From NCBI GenBank assembly GCA_021464415.1, contig CM038466.1, forward strand, positions 216,001 to 280,000: a stretch of 64,000 bases of DNA, read 5' to 3'. Positions 1 to 12,026 of the stretch are shown piece after piece (position 1 is the first letter of the stretch; each line of letters starts with the position of its first letter). The translations under genes were made by a program, and so were the position numbers. Below the pieces are notes generated by a model, which had not been told where the DNA came from, did no database searches, and worked only from the letters and a program-made list of their open reading frames with translations. Source of the stretch: Lonicera japonica (lineage: Eukaryota; Streptophyta; Magnoliopsida; Dipsacales; Caprifoliaceae).

Positions 1-1739
1 AAACCCCATTTATTTCTAAGAAGTTAAAAAGATTATGAAAGAAGAAAGGGAAGGGAACAAACTAAAGTGAAAAAAAAATGAATGAATGGAAGAAAACAAA
101 AATATGTGAAAAAAAATAGAAAAAAATTAAAATAGAAAACGTTTGGAAAAAAAAGAAAAAGAGAATGACTGCAATGTTCAAAGTTGAATGAAGTATATAT
201 TCATATTGTTCCCTACTAAAGTGATATTGAAGACCCTACCTTCTCAGAGATAATTATTCCTTATGCCCATATTTAACCCGCATGTTAACCCAATAAAGTC
301 CTATTTGATCTATGGTTAAGTATGATAGGATGTGGAGAATAGATGAGAAGGTGCTATGGTGGGTAACTCGACATTCTCAAATAAAGTAATTAATATTCCT
401 TCCAATGAGACTAAATATTCATTCACATGCAATTTTGTAATTAGTATGTGAGCTATTTGAATTTGAAATCCTTCTCACATACAGAAGAGATATTAATAAC
501 CAAATTTTAGAGTGCTGTTTTTTTCAAGAGAGTATATCCAGTGAGATTTGGAGTCGAAATAACTTTTTCAAAGGCAATGTAGTAATTCCTTTACTTGGAT
601 ATGAAAAGTTAGATTAGATTGGTTGTCCACACATGCACACTTCCTTTTTGAGCTTGTTCTGTAATGTTTATTTTTATATCATTTTAATAGCTCACTACAT
701 ATGGTGAATTGGACATTGTCGATTCTTGCCTTTCGTAAAGGTAAGTGGCGAGGAATTCTTTGAGAAAGAATAAGGGGAAAATCAAAATTGATTTCTATTT
801 TAATAAAGTTTGGGGGCGTCTTTACTGCAAACCCTCACGAGGCTATAACTCGTCCACTTTGGTAACTTAGTGGTTTAAGGCCTTGTTGCATATGGTAAAT
901 GCAATCGAGAGTAACCAGCGAAAGTGGTACAGTATGCCCAACAGATGTAAAAATAAATCCTTATATCAATAAAATTCTTTTGGGCCTTAGCCCTTGATTA
1001 AAAAAATAATGTATATATAAACACATATATGTGGGTGTATATGTGTCAATGTTGAATTTACATGAAAAGCTACAAGCTAAAAGAAATAAAAAGAAAGATG
1101 AGTAAGATTGGTTGCGGGAAGATCCACTAATTAATGGCGGATCAGGTATTAAGTCTCAGACTTGTGAACATGGAAAGTTAGTTACCAAGGGGCCATGTAT
1201 GGAAAGTAACTTTTGTTCTGTTTATAGAACTTTTTCCCTAATTGGCACAAGGATGAACTTTTTCCCCTCTTTCTCTCACCATGACTCAATTGATGGAACT
1301 TTTTCCTTAAATGGCACAGGGATGAACTCTCTCTCTCTCTCCATCAAACTAGTTGGTCTATATCTGTAACGTCATACTAACCTCAAAATCTCACTCACTA
1401 CACCACAACTAGTAGACATTACCCATAGGACAAAAGGGTCTGCCGGTAGGGGTACCTCATCAGACAATACCATAGGCCGACAACTGGGAAGAGCAAAGCC
1501 CGGTAGGTCAATCTTTCTGAGTCTTTCAAAGAGTACAAGTATGGGCAAGGAACAAAAATACCATTGGATCATGCGATGAGTCCAACCATTCCACTAACAA
1601 AGAGAGACACCACCCTATTACCTATAAAGCATAGACACGCGTTTCGAATATGCTGCATTGACATGATGATACGACAAGATTAGAAATCTAGGATATAATA
1701 CGTCTTAAATATGGATAATAAAATATAATTATATATATA
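1..1739. other. AT-rich non-coding stretch
   Basis: No convincing gene is seen; the open frames are short, unrelated to known families and rich in simple sequence. Around 840-1005 there is a segment ending in an AATAAA-like signal and an A-run, which could be the 3' end of an old LINE or SINE, but no target duplication was found. The rest appears to be unclassified intergenic DNA. Confidence 0.5.
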
Positions 1740-2077
1740 TAGGAAAATGATCTAAAGAGGACCAATTTTTTGGTCTTTAAATAGTGACCAAACATTTTTG
1801 AAGGGATAATGAGATGAAACTTGTTGAAAATTATCTCCATGATTAGTAGATCATCTTTACCAAATTTCATCGAAAAATTCAACCGGAAAGTGGGCTAACT
1901 AACCACCTAAAATTTTATCGATCAAAATGTGCATATATATCAATTTTTTAGTTAACCTACAAATTACGAAAATCATCTTCACTAACTTTTATCAAAAAAT
2001 TAATCATTTTACCCTTTCAAAATGGTTGGTACTCCTTTAAGGACTAAAGAATTGGTCATCTTTAGATCCTTTCCCTA
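1740..2077. mobile_element. MITE with about 38-bp terminal inverted repeats
   Basis: The left end, reading TAGGAAAATGATCTAAAGAG, matches the reverse complement of the right end around 2040-2077 with few mismatches, and no coding sequence lies between. The flanks are TA dinucleotide runs, so the target duplication cannot be read and the superfamily stays open. It sits just outside the outermost element of the nest that begins at 2123. Confidence 0.5.
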
Positions 2078-4003
2078 TATATATATATATTCAATTATTC
2101 AACTATAAGAATTTTCTAAACATGTAACACCCTGACTAACGAAGTACGTCACTGGACGCTGTCACTAATAACAGCTAAGAAATAACATGAACATATGAAA
2201 CACAAAAGTATAAATACTTGGTTGTAAATAAAATTTGGACATGGCTCTTCCATATTCACAAAAACCAACATATGTATTAATTAGTACAACAATCCAACTC
2301 TTATAAATGACATTACCGAATGCTTATCATACCATACGTAAATCCGTCTATATTTTTACAAGGAGTACAAGTCCTCAAAATCACACAACAATTATGTTGA
2401 CCTAGAAGGTCTTAGTCTTATTTTGATAATAACAATAAGTCAATCATGTGCAATTTAACATGTGTGTTGAAGTAATTATAACCACATTTCAATGATCATC
2501 ATACGTAGACCAAAATCGATCAATCCAAACCGAGATCATTCTTCCACGACCGTTGGAAAAGTCAAGGAAGATCAATCTCATCACAATGCTATTCATGAAG
2601 AACAAGGATCATATGCAAAAGCTTCATGGCAAGAGCTTCAAGTGAAGATGAAATTGAATAAACAAATCGAAGCATTCAAAGACTCGTCTATTCAACATTT
2701 GAGTGAGTGCTTAAGATTATTTGTAAATTTTCTTATTTGATGATTATTATAGCTCATATACATTGTTACAACATTCTTAGATTGATCAAAACCAAGTTTG
2801 AATCAAAATCATTTCAAAACATCATTCTAGGAAAAATCGATTTTGAAATAAATTCATCTTAAATTCAAATGCTCATATTTTTTAGTTTTTCCGTAAATAG
2901 GTGTCTTAAGAACTTATTTTTAAGGTCCCCAAAGCATTAGAATTGATTTTGGAGCTTGTATGCAAAAGTGCAAAAAATGGGATTTTTGGCCTTTTGGCTT
3001 GGTGGACAGCAAAGTCCATCAATCGACTGATGGCTTGTGATTAGTCGACTAAGGCCCACTCAGTTGACTGGTGAGCCTTACTTAGTCAAATGATGGCCCA
3101 GAATATAGCCGTTGGATTTCTGATTTTTTACCATTTTTTGTACCAAACTTCTACCAAATCTCAAAAATGGCTATATCACTTTTGGGAGTATATATATACA
3201 CTATCTAAGACACATTTTGGTATGCTTGAATTCATTATACAAACATATTTTTCATCTATCTTCATCATTCAAAGATTCAAGAATTGTTTTGATCAATCAT
3301 TCTTTATTTGAGTTATAAATCTTGATCAAACAAGTAACTCTAGTGTGACACCTCGAATCCCGTTCAGATATTTTCACCTCCGGGACCCGGTTAATCACGG
3401 ATGCCATGTGTGAAGGAAGGTTTAAAATATAAAAATCACAACCTTTAAAAATCTTTTTCTTGGATAAATCTTGATCGGTTGAAAAACACGTTTTACAAAA
3501 TTTCGGCATGAGGAATTCGTTTAAACAACAATTCGCCCTGTAATTAAAAATAAAAAGAACAACCTCTATTCAATCATTTTATAATCAACCATTTAATAAA
3601 AATACTCCTCAACCTATACACTTTATCAAAGTCTATTTAAGTATACGATTATACAACAGTCCCAAATCCTTTTAAATAAATACAAATGTCTAAAAATGTA
3701 ATATAAAGGCCTCAATGGCATTGTCCTTATATTAAGGACTACAAAGTAGTTCGAGGTCATCAGAGCTTCTATAAACATACCACGTGTGCCACCCTCGAGT
3801 ATAGACCTGTAAAACTGTTGAAAATGAAAGAATGAGCCAAATCCGGGCTCAGTAGGAACTATGAGGGTTTATAATGAAAATAAGGTTTTCATTTGAAAAC
3901 ATATGTAACGACCCGGTCCTACCTCAGTACGATATTGTCCGCTCTGGGTAGCGTCCAGCCAGGCCTAAGCCCCAGACCATCAACCCTCACGGCTTTGTTT
4001 CTA

Positions 4004-4092
4004 GGAGCTCACGACCAGCTTCCCAGGGGGTCACCCATCCTGGGATTGCTCTGGCCGTCTACTCCCTTAACTTCGGAGTTCTGATGGGATCC
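4004..4092 (-). other. 5S rRNA-like domain in the minus-strand Cassandra LTR
   Basis: On the minus strand this reads like the distal two thirds of plant 5S rRNA, with AACTCCGAAGTTAA and GGATGGGTGACCCCCTGGGA blocks. These correspond to the internal Pol III promoter (A box and C box). The first third of 5S rRNA is absent, so it is not a 5S gene but the captured promoter region typical of Cassandra LTRs. Confidence 0.8.
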
Positions 4093-4417
4093 GAAGCCAG
4101 TGAGCCCCCAAAAGGCCCCATACTTAATTAGCGACCATTTCTTACTTATATAGGTCTCCAAGGATCCCCCCATCTTTCGATGTGGGATGCTTTCTTTGAG
4201 CTACAATTCCTCCTCCCAATGGAGTACTCCTCGCTCGCAGGGCGTCACATCCTTCCCCCCAAGGAAATCGACGTCCTCATCGACACATTGTACTCTGTGA
4301 GGAATTGTAGCTCAAATGGGGCATCCCACATCGGAAGATGGGAGATTCCTTGAGACCCATGTAAGTAAGAATTGGTCGCTAATTAAGTACGAGGCCTTTT
4401 GGGGGCTCACTGGTTTC

Positions 4418-4506
4418 GAATCCTATAAGAACTCTGAAGTTAAGCGAGTAGTGGACCAGAGTAATCTCAGGATGGGTGACCCCTTGGGAAGCTGGTCGTG
4501 AGCTAC
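4418..4506 (+). other. 5S rRNA-like domain in the 5' Cassandra LTR
   Basis: This is the same 5S-derived block on the plus strand, with several substitutions compared with the copy at 4832-4920, including changes just upstream of the A box. It lies about 100 bp before the primer-binding site of the plus element. Confidence 0.75.
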
Positions 4507-4831
4507 CAGAAATAAAGCTGTGAGGGTAGGTGGTCCGGGGCTGAGCCTGGCTGGACGCTACTCAGAGCGGATAATATCGTACTGACATGGGACCGGCTTG
4601 TTATAAATGGTATCAGAGCGGACCCCACAGAGTACGATGTGTCAACGAGGACGTCGATTCTCTCGGGGGGAAGAATGTAACGCCCTGTGAGTGATGAGTA
4701 CTCCCTTGGGGGGAGGAAATGCAGCTCAAAGGGGGCATCCCACATCGAAAGATGGAGGATTCCTTGAGACCCATATAAGTAAGAATTAGTCGCTAATTAA
4801 GTACGAGGCCTTTTGGAGGCTCACTGGCTTC

Positions 4832-4920
4832 GGATCCCATAAGAACTCCGAAGTTAAGCGAGTAGTGGCCCGGAGCAATCCCAGGATGGGTGACCCCCTG
4901 GGAAGCTGGTCGTGAGCTCC
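4832..4920 (+). other. 5S rRNA-like domain in the 3' Cassandra LTR
   Basis: This copy reads GGATCCCATAAGAACTCCG, then AAGTTAAGCG, then GGATGGGTGACCCCCTGGGA. These match the 5S internal control region. Together with the TG...CA LTR ends and the Met primer-binding site it identifies the element as Cassandra. Confidence 0.85.
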
Positions 4921-6803
4921 CAGAAACAAAGCCGTGAGGGTAGATGGTCCAGGACTGAGGCCTGGCTGGACGCTACCTAGAGCGGACAATATCGTACTGA
5001 GGTGGGACCGGGACGTTACAATATACTTATCATATATATGTTGCTTCAACATTACAATCTTTTTAAAAACCTTACTATACAATTCACCATGTATTTTCAT
5101 GCCAAAACCCGCTAACTGTTGTATCTCATGTATCAAAACTGTTTCCTAATTCTTATCATATAGCATTTTACTCTTTCTAGCTTCCTAAGATTCACACTCT
5201 ATAAGAATCATTCTATTCTCGGCTACTCAACTGCGGGTGAGGAGTATACACCTCTTATGCCAAGTATTCGTAGTTATCACTTTGTTAATAGTACATTATG
5301 AGTTACATACTAGGCCGACTACTAAGCATTACTACCAGGCCGTCTAGCTATTCGTATACTATGATTGTAAACTGATGGTTACTAAAACTTTTCACATTAG
5401 ATAATTATTTATTATGGATGGTCAAATGGTTCTCTAAGTATACAATGATCCAAACCGATATATATATAATCCATAATATACCAGAGACAATATATAGAAC
5501 ATTATAAAATACAACATAACAATATATATATCGAAACCACCGCCACATCCGTCATTGTGGCGTACTAGTATCATTCGAGACAATGTCTCTCAAAAGCCCT
5601 CACGGCCTCGACCATCACAATAGTAATAATTGCAATCGTCCAAGCATCACCAGGTCTGCATTTTGTGGCCTTTTACCCACGCGGCGGCAGGGCCTCTCGT
5701 TTGTTTCTGTGCATGATTTTGGGTCTTTCACCCAGGGGCACTATGTCCCAACTTAAGGTCTTAATCAATAAAGACCAACCCGGAACCTCAAATAGACTAT
5801 GTCATCTCATCATTACATCACCCATATATGTATATAGCATATCAATACACAATCATCACAGTCATTCATCTCTCACAATGAATGCATATGTAAATATATA
5901 TATTAATCACGTACAGATATGTACATATAACGTCACAGTACACAGGTGGCCATTCGCAACAATACCGTATATGGAAATAGATATTTAATCATACATTAAT
6001 CGTAGTGTTTCATTAATCTCATAGTTAAATTATAATCGTATTCTACAATCATTTGCCAAATTGTATATACATACAATTCACCCCCCGCCATCTATATGTT
6101 TAATAGGTTTATCACTATATAATTAATCAAGTGTCGCGGCCAACCAGTTTATCATATGCGTCATATCATGCGTCGCCTCTAAAGGCCTGTTGTTACAAGT
6201 CTACTCAGGTAGTACAGCCTACAGACTTACTATTATTAAGATAGACATTGTGGCAAGTTATATATGGTATACTATACCCATTAATACCTCATTATAGCCT
6301 TCAAGTCATATAATCTAGCCAATCATTAGTTATATGGATTATCGCTTAGTCGATATATCTACAACTCCCCAACCGTAGGTGTACTTGCACCTAAGGCAAC
6401 CTAAGTCCTCTAAGGTACTTTTCATGACATTATTAGGGAGTAATGGGACTGCAATATCATTATAGCTAACTACCATACCCCACACTAGATACTAAACCCG
6501 TTTACCATAGTGTACTGACCTACTCTAAAAGATCGTAATGTAAGTACGTCTCATAAAGCACTGCCAAAGTATCTCATTGTACAAATGTATATATCTAGGT
6601 CCTATAACTTATAATTCACCATTTATTAAGCCAAAATCTCCCAAAACCTCCAATTTCCCAAATTCCCTAATTTACACGCTTTGCCTCCAAGTGAGTTCGT
6701 TAGAAAACTTAACATATACATGGAAATCATGTAAGTCATTAATAAACAATGTTATTGGGGTAATAATTTCTCATTATATATCATTAATTTGGAACGAATC
6801 TAG

Positions 6804-8538
6804 TGAAGGGAATTAGGGCAGCAAACATGCATCACATATAAAAATTTTTGCACTAATCATTAAACCCTAGGATCTATACATTCCAATAAAATCGACAGAA
6901 GACATACCTTGTGGAGATTTCGAGTTTATGAAACGAACACGATGGATCAGATCCTTCTATTGTTGTCGTTCTAACGTAGAAAATACGACGCCTCTACGGT
7001 ATGCACACACGGACGAGATCAGATCCTTGCTTGGTGTACTAGCACCGTTTTGGGTTCTCCTTACACAAATGAACCCTCCACCTATTTATAGGGGAGGCCT
7101 TCCTTAATGGACGGTCATGATCAAATCAATCCAATGGTCTAGATTTACATTCCAGAACTTTCTATACAAATATCTCTAACTAGAATACTCTAGAATAATC
7201 TACCAAGATTATTTACAACTAGGCTATTCTAGAAAGTTCTACATCTAGGTCCTTCTAGAATATTCTAGAAGGTTGGAAGCTCTTCTCCATAATTCCATAA
7301 GGTTCTAGAAAATTCCGTAAGTCTCCATAACGTTCCGTAAGGTTCTGAAAAATTCCGTAAGCCTCCATAACGTTCCGTAAGGTTCTGGAAAATTCCGTAA
7401 GCCTCCATAACTTTCCGTAAGGTTCTGGAAAATTCCGTAAGCCTCCATAACGTTCCGTAAAGTTCTGGAAAATTCCGTAAGCCTCCATAACTTTCGTCAA
7501 CGGTCAAGAAGAACAAAGGTTCCCTTTTAAAGGGGAACCCTAGTGAGAACCCTAGGCAACAAACGAATTAGGCCCAAGTCCAACTTGGCCCGTTTTCAAT
7601 TCGTTTTTGATCCAACTCGTTTTGGTGTGCGATCCTGTAGGTTTATACTCTTTGGCAGTATAATTAAAAGCCCGTTTTATTATACAAATAGTAAGCGGTT
7701 TCTAGTAAAACATTACTATTACCCAAAAGGGTATAAAGGTCAAAACGACACAACCTTAAATTGATATACCACATATTAACTCCTTTTGTCAATCAATATC
7801 TAAATTGAACACAAGACTAGGCAAGTGTCATTCTTGCATAGTTCAATCTTTATTTCGTGATCTCTAAGTATAATTAATCTTATACAAATGACACCTCATT
7901 TGTGCATGGCCATGCAAATATTAATTATACTTATCAAAGGGCCCAAAGATATCTCTCTCATTATATGAGAGTGAAAAATCCCATCTTGATCAATCACATA
8001 CCTCTACATAGTTTATAGTATGCTTGATCATCATCTTTATAATTACTCGGTCAAGAGCAATGTTTGATGATGCCTGACATGCTAATCCCTATGTTGGTAA
8101 CCATGACGATCTCAGGTCTGAGGATAATACGATATCACTAATGGGGAACATCACTGATGACATTATATAACACTCCTCGCAGTGTCCCCAAAGCGGGTCG
8201 GTCCAATACTTTGTTCCCTAACAAGTATCAGTGTGTTCAGCTTGATATCTCCATATCCATGACTTGTGGAACATAGTCATCAGCTAACCCATACTCTAAT
8301 CATTATATCAATGTGATCCTAGATTATTGACCCATGATTAGGGACATCTAAATAATATTATTATAACATTACTAGCATCCCACAATCAAGTCACGTACTT
8401 GATAAACTAGTATTAATATATATATTATTTATTAGAGAATATAAAGTAAAATCAAATAAACTTTATTAATGACAATAAGCATAAGATATCCAAGTACAAA
8501 TCATAATCTATGAATAGTCCTAGGACATATCTCTTTCA
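6804..8538. mobile_element. Solo LTR, 1.7 kb, perfect target duplication
   Basis: The ends are TGAAGGGAATTAGGGC and CATATCTCTTTCA (TG...CA), flanked on both sides by TCTAG (6799-6803 and 8539-8543). It is homologous along most of its length to the 1379-bp solo LTR at 25491-26869. It differs mainly by a block of about 450 bp that includes a 40-bp tandem repeat. No primer-binding site, purine tract or coding domain is attached, so it is the scar of LTR-LTR recombination. The parent family is not identified. Confidence 0.8.
7275..7497. repeat. 40-bp tandem repeat, about 5.5 copies
   Basis: The unit is built from the blocks AAAATTCCGTAAGCCTCC, ATAACGTTCCGTAAGG and TTCTGG and repeats every 40 bases with few changes. 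It lies within the 6804-8538 solo LTR and is missing from the sister LTR at 25491-26869. Because 40 is not a multiple of three, the repeat-like proteins read from it cycle through frames and are not evidence of a gene. Confidence 0.85.
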
Positions 8539-10169
8539 TCTAGCCCAATCGCATCTAGTCATCAAAACCTAAGGTTTCGTAAGCAAAATCCCATTTGGCC
8601 ATGTAAATCTTTGATACAACAAGTAATAAGTAAGAAAATAGGTTTCGTAAAGTTGTTCCCACCTTATACATGCCGAATCCTCAAGCTATTGCACGCTAGA
8701 TTGAGCCGTGGTCATGTAATCGCAAAACCCCCAATTTTCGCTCAAAGCCCTAGCAATGGAGGTGGAGCTTGGAGAAGAAGATGAATAGTAATTATTTAAT
8801 GTTGTTTAGGCGTGATGAAGATGCGTGGATGATGGCGTCATGAAGCCTCTCCACTTTTGTCACTTTCTCTCTCTAAGCTCTCTAATGGAGGTGGTGGAAA
8901 TGAAGAAGAAGAAGAAGAATTGAACGTGTGTATATATATCTGCTGCTCAGACTCTCGCGGGTATTGTTCACGCATAGGGGAGTTGCAGTGCTGAACTTTG
9001 GACGGCCATAACTTCTAGCTCATAAGTCCGATTGATGTGATCTTTATGTCCACGAAAATCTTATTCAGAGCTCTACAACTTCCTAGAAGGAAGTGTTTTC
9101 AGATTCTGCACAAATAATTCCCAAAAATTTGGCAAAGTCAGCGCGTTAGTGTTACCGAATGAACAACTGATAGCAATTGACCTATTTCGCGCTCAGTTTC
9201 GATCTAGTAGAAGTTCGAATTTTCCTTTCGTTGAAGCATAAAACTTGTAGATTGCCTAAAAATTTGGGGCATTACGTGAGCACAAACTCAATCTGACAAG
9301 AAACGAAGGAGTTACGCTTCCTTCAATTTAGCCCAAAATCATGAAGTCAGGTAAATTTAAAACTTACAATCTATATCCCGATTTCAACTCGAATCACCCT
9401 AAATGACTTACGGCTCTTCTAACAAGTTTAAATATACTAATATGATTTATCGGAAGTCTCCGAACCCTATCGATCCTTTCAGAACAATATTTCACTATTT
9501 GGAGCTCGAAATCGCCTTACTCGCGATTTTTGAACGCACTAGGCTTGCGATTTAGGAACGGGGTGTTACATCTAGTGTGAGCTTTAATTTTATCTCTTAA
9601 ACACTTTAGAGTTGTTGTTCATTGGTGTAAATCACCAAACAATCTATATTCAATTGTGAGAGGTAAATCTCATTGGATAACAAGAAGGTTAATTCTTGTT
9701 TAGCATTTATGAGAGGTAAATCTCATAAATTAGTAAGAGAGAGATTATTGTGGGAATATTGTGGTAAAGCAATATTTGTAAGAGTGTGTGAGACAACAAC
9801 ACTTGTAGAGGTTTGATCTTCATCCGGAAGGAGATTGGAATTAGTGAAAATTCTCAGGGAACTAACCGAGCGAGGAAGTAGGGTCTAACAAACCGAACCG
9901 TGTGGACAAAAAGTCTTGGACTTCAAATTGGTTCAATCTTTCTAAGCTCAAGCTCTCAATTTATTGCTATATCATTGCTTGTATTTTGAGAATACTTATT
10001 TGCTTACCTTGGGATTGATTGTTTGATTGATTAATTGCTTGCATTCTTTGATATATTTGTTTAGTAAATTTGTTTTGCTTAATCCTTTTTAGAAAAGTTT
10101 TTAATTCCGCATTAAGTTTTTAAAACCCTATTCACCCCCCCCCCCTCTAGGGTTATTTTTCGACATACA

Positions 10170-12021
10170 AATTTTATATGAAAATATATAAAAATATATT
10201 TTATACATAAAACCTCACTATACATGAAAATAGAGCCCACAGGGTATCAGAGGTACACTAAGATGGCGGAACTCAATCCCTTGCCCCAGTCGAACCTCAA
10301 CGCACCTAAAATAAGATAGTAGGGAATGAGCTTTACAAGCCTAGTGGGAAGTCACGGGGGAAAGGAAGACATGACACTAACTAGAACCACATGCGTGAGA
10401 TTAACCAATAAAGAAATTCTAACATTAATTCCCAAAACTAGTCCAATCTCATAAATTTATAAAAACACATATAATTACATATATATATACACAAATATAC
10501 TAGTTGGTATTTGTATCCCGGTTCCCCCGGCCTGGCATTTATAGCTTGGTGCCCCCGGCCTTATTATTATGAAAACTACAAATACCATAATTGTCGTCTA
10601 ACTCCAAAAATATATCAACAAAATTACAATATAGATCTCAATGAAAATCTCAACACAATAATATACCCCAAATTGAAACACGTGAATAATATACAATGAG
10701 ACTCCACAACTATACACTAAAATCTTACGGTGTAGTAGTAGTTTACCCCCAAAAGGAACAAGATGGAAATGTTACAAGCAATATTCAGGATTTAGAAGGC
10801 ATAGTTAAATGTTATAGCTGAGTTACATAATCTGGACCTTAAGTAGAAATTGGTTAGAAAATAGGTTTAGTAACTTGTATATTTTTCATATTATTAGATT
10901 TGGTACCAAAATCATGATTTAAACCACAACACCCATCATGCAATGCGATCCATCAACCTAAGTATGATCCAACGTATATAATATCATATATTTAACCTTC
11001 AGATCTTGTATCAATAGTTAATAACTCATACATGCAAAAGGAATCGTAATTTTGGTACCGATATCTTATTTCATGATGCTATCGTAAGATTCAAGTGAAT
11101 AAACGAAGAAAGGGGATTTTCCACCTTAATCACTTCTGGATAGAAATGGAGAGCTCCAAATAAAATACCTACAACCACCGATCGAGAAAACAGAGCTAGG
11201 AAACAAAGACTTTCCACGCCAAAAACTTGAGAAATCCACAATTTCGGAGTGAAAGCCATTGATTTGAGCTAGAAATCACCCATTTATCACCCTTTCTCTC
11301 ACTAGAAATGTTTTGGTATCAATGAAGCTTGAAAATGGTCTATAATGGAATTTTAAGAAATGAAAGATGGGTCAAACTTGGTCAAAGGGGGATAAAATTG
11401 AGTTAAATTGGTCAAACCCGATTGACCAAATGTGTTTTGGTGTACTGTTTGTAATTTGGCTATAACTCTTTGCTCAGAACTCTGATTATGATGATCTTTA
11501 CATCAACGGAAAGCTAGTTCAAAGATCTATAACTTTGTTCAAGGATGTTTTCCAAATTATGGATGGATTAAGACTAGAATTTCATCAAAGACAGTACACT
11601 GCCAAAACACTACAGAAATCTGATATGAGCAAATTTTGATAACCGACTTACTTTGCACTCAGTTTTGATTAACAAAGAGCATGAATTAGCTTTCGGTCAA
11701 AACACGAAAGTTGTAGAAGGAAATATGATGAAGCTACATGTGCTGACGGAGTAGAATTTGGATAAATAATGAGGAAGTTATGAGTCTGCAAAGTTGACTA
11801 AACTTCAGCCAACGTGTAAATATTCTAGGTTCCAAAAATTACTCCAAAATTCCCAATTCAAGTCCGAATACACCAAAATTTTCCAGGATAGTTTAAATGC
11901 ATAAGAAGACATGATGGAAAATACTAAACTTGATTTGGGCATTCCTAAGCCTAGGAATGTTACACGTCAAAACGAAAGAATTTTACCGAAACAAAAGCAA
12001 GTACTAACACGGGGTGTTACA
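10170..12021 (-). other. Remainder of the outer family T element
   Basis: No gene is seen. The last few hundred bases share family features with the other T copies, including a 'CTACAACTTTCGTGTTTTG' type block on the minus strand near 11700. The terminus GGGGTGTTACA lies at 12011-12021. Confidence 0.55.
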
Positions 12022-12026
12022 AAACA

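Larger units (their letters stand above)
3904..5020. mobile_element. Composite of two Cassandra TRIM elements, head to head
   Basis: Three Cassandra-type LTRs with 5S rRNA-like cores are present: 3904-4249 on the minus strand, about 4300-4605 on the plus strand (its 5' end lost) and 4676-5020 on the plus strand. The plus element has the TGGTATCAGAGC initiator-Met primer-binding site at 4608-4619, a roughly 70-bp internal region and a purine tract just before 4676. The minus copy keeps one LTR, its purine tract (4250-4261) and about 50 bp of internal sequence, then meets the plus LTR near 4299. The flanks ACATA and ATATA resemble a duplication with one mismatch. Cassandra is a short gene-less retrotransposon whose LTR carries a 5S-derived Pol III promoter. 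Confidence 0.85.
3344..9570 (-). mobile_element. Family T LTR-type element inserted in the copia B solo LTR
   Basis: The ends are TGTGACACCTCG and GGGGTGTTACA, with a perfect 5-bp duplication TCTAG at 3339-3343 and 9571-9575. The interrupted copia LTR reads continuously across the site when compared with copia B. Subtracting the Cassandra element and the 1.7-kb solo LTR inside it leaves about 3.4 kb with no coding sequence. Its left end, reverse-complemented, matches the right end of the element at 23074-30685. It contains the block 'GAGCC...GGCTC' near 3835 that is shared with the other copies close to their 3' ends. Confidence 0.65.
2395..10169 (+). mobile_element. Solo LTR of copia family B, interrupted
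   Basis: The sequence from TGTTGACCTAGAAGG is clearly homologous to the 5' LTR of copia B at 32247-33793. It ends with the same CCCTATTCACCCCC and AGGGTTATTTTTCGAC tract. No primer-binding site follows and no internal domain is present, so it is a solo LTR. The flanks are AATTA and AATTT, a target duplication with one mismatch. The LTR is split at 3344-9570 by another element and itself sits inside the 2123-12021 element. Confidence 0.7.
2123..12021 (-). mobile_element. Large LTR-type element (family T), outermost layer of the nest
   Basis: The element starts TGTAACACCCTG and ends GGGGTGTTACA. It is flanked by a perfect 5-bp duplication AAACA (2118-2122 and 12022-12026). Removing the inserted copia LTR leaves about 2.1 kb without coding sequence. 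The TG...CA ends, 5-bp duplication and lack of genes suggest a solo LTR or non-autonomous LTR element of the family also seen at 3344, 21390 and 23074. Orientation is taken from similarity of its right end, reverse-complemented, to the left ends of the 21390 and 23074 copies. Confidence 0.6.

Noticed and set aside
4004..4920. Functional 5S rRNA genes
   Set aside because: Only the part containing the internal promoter matches 5S, the first third is missing, and the blocks sit inside LTRs with a Met primer-binding site, as in Cassandra.
7275..7497. Possible CRISPR array
   Set aside because: The units are directly adjacent without unique spacers, and the DNA is plant nuclear sequence.
7255..7516. 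Repeat-rich short proteins read from the minus strand (MEAYGIFQN-like units)
   Set aside because: They derive from a 40-bp tandem repeat within a solo LTR; two overlapping frames give equally repetitive products because 40 is not divisible by three.
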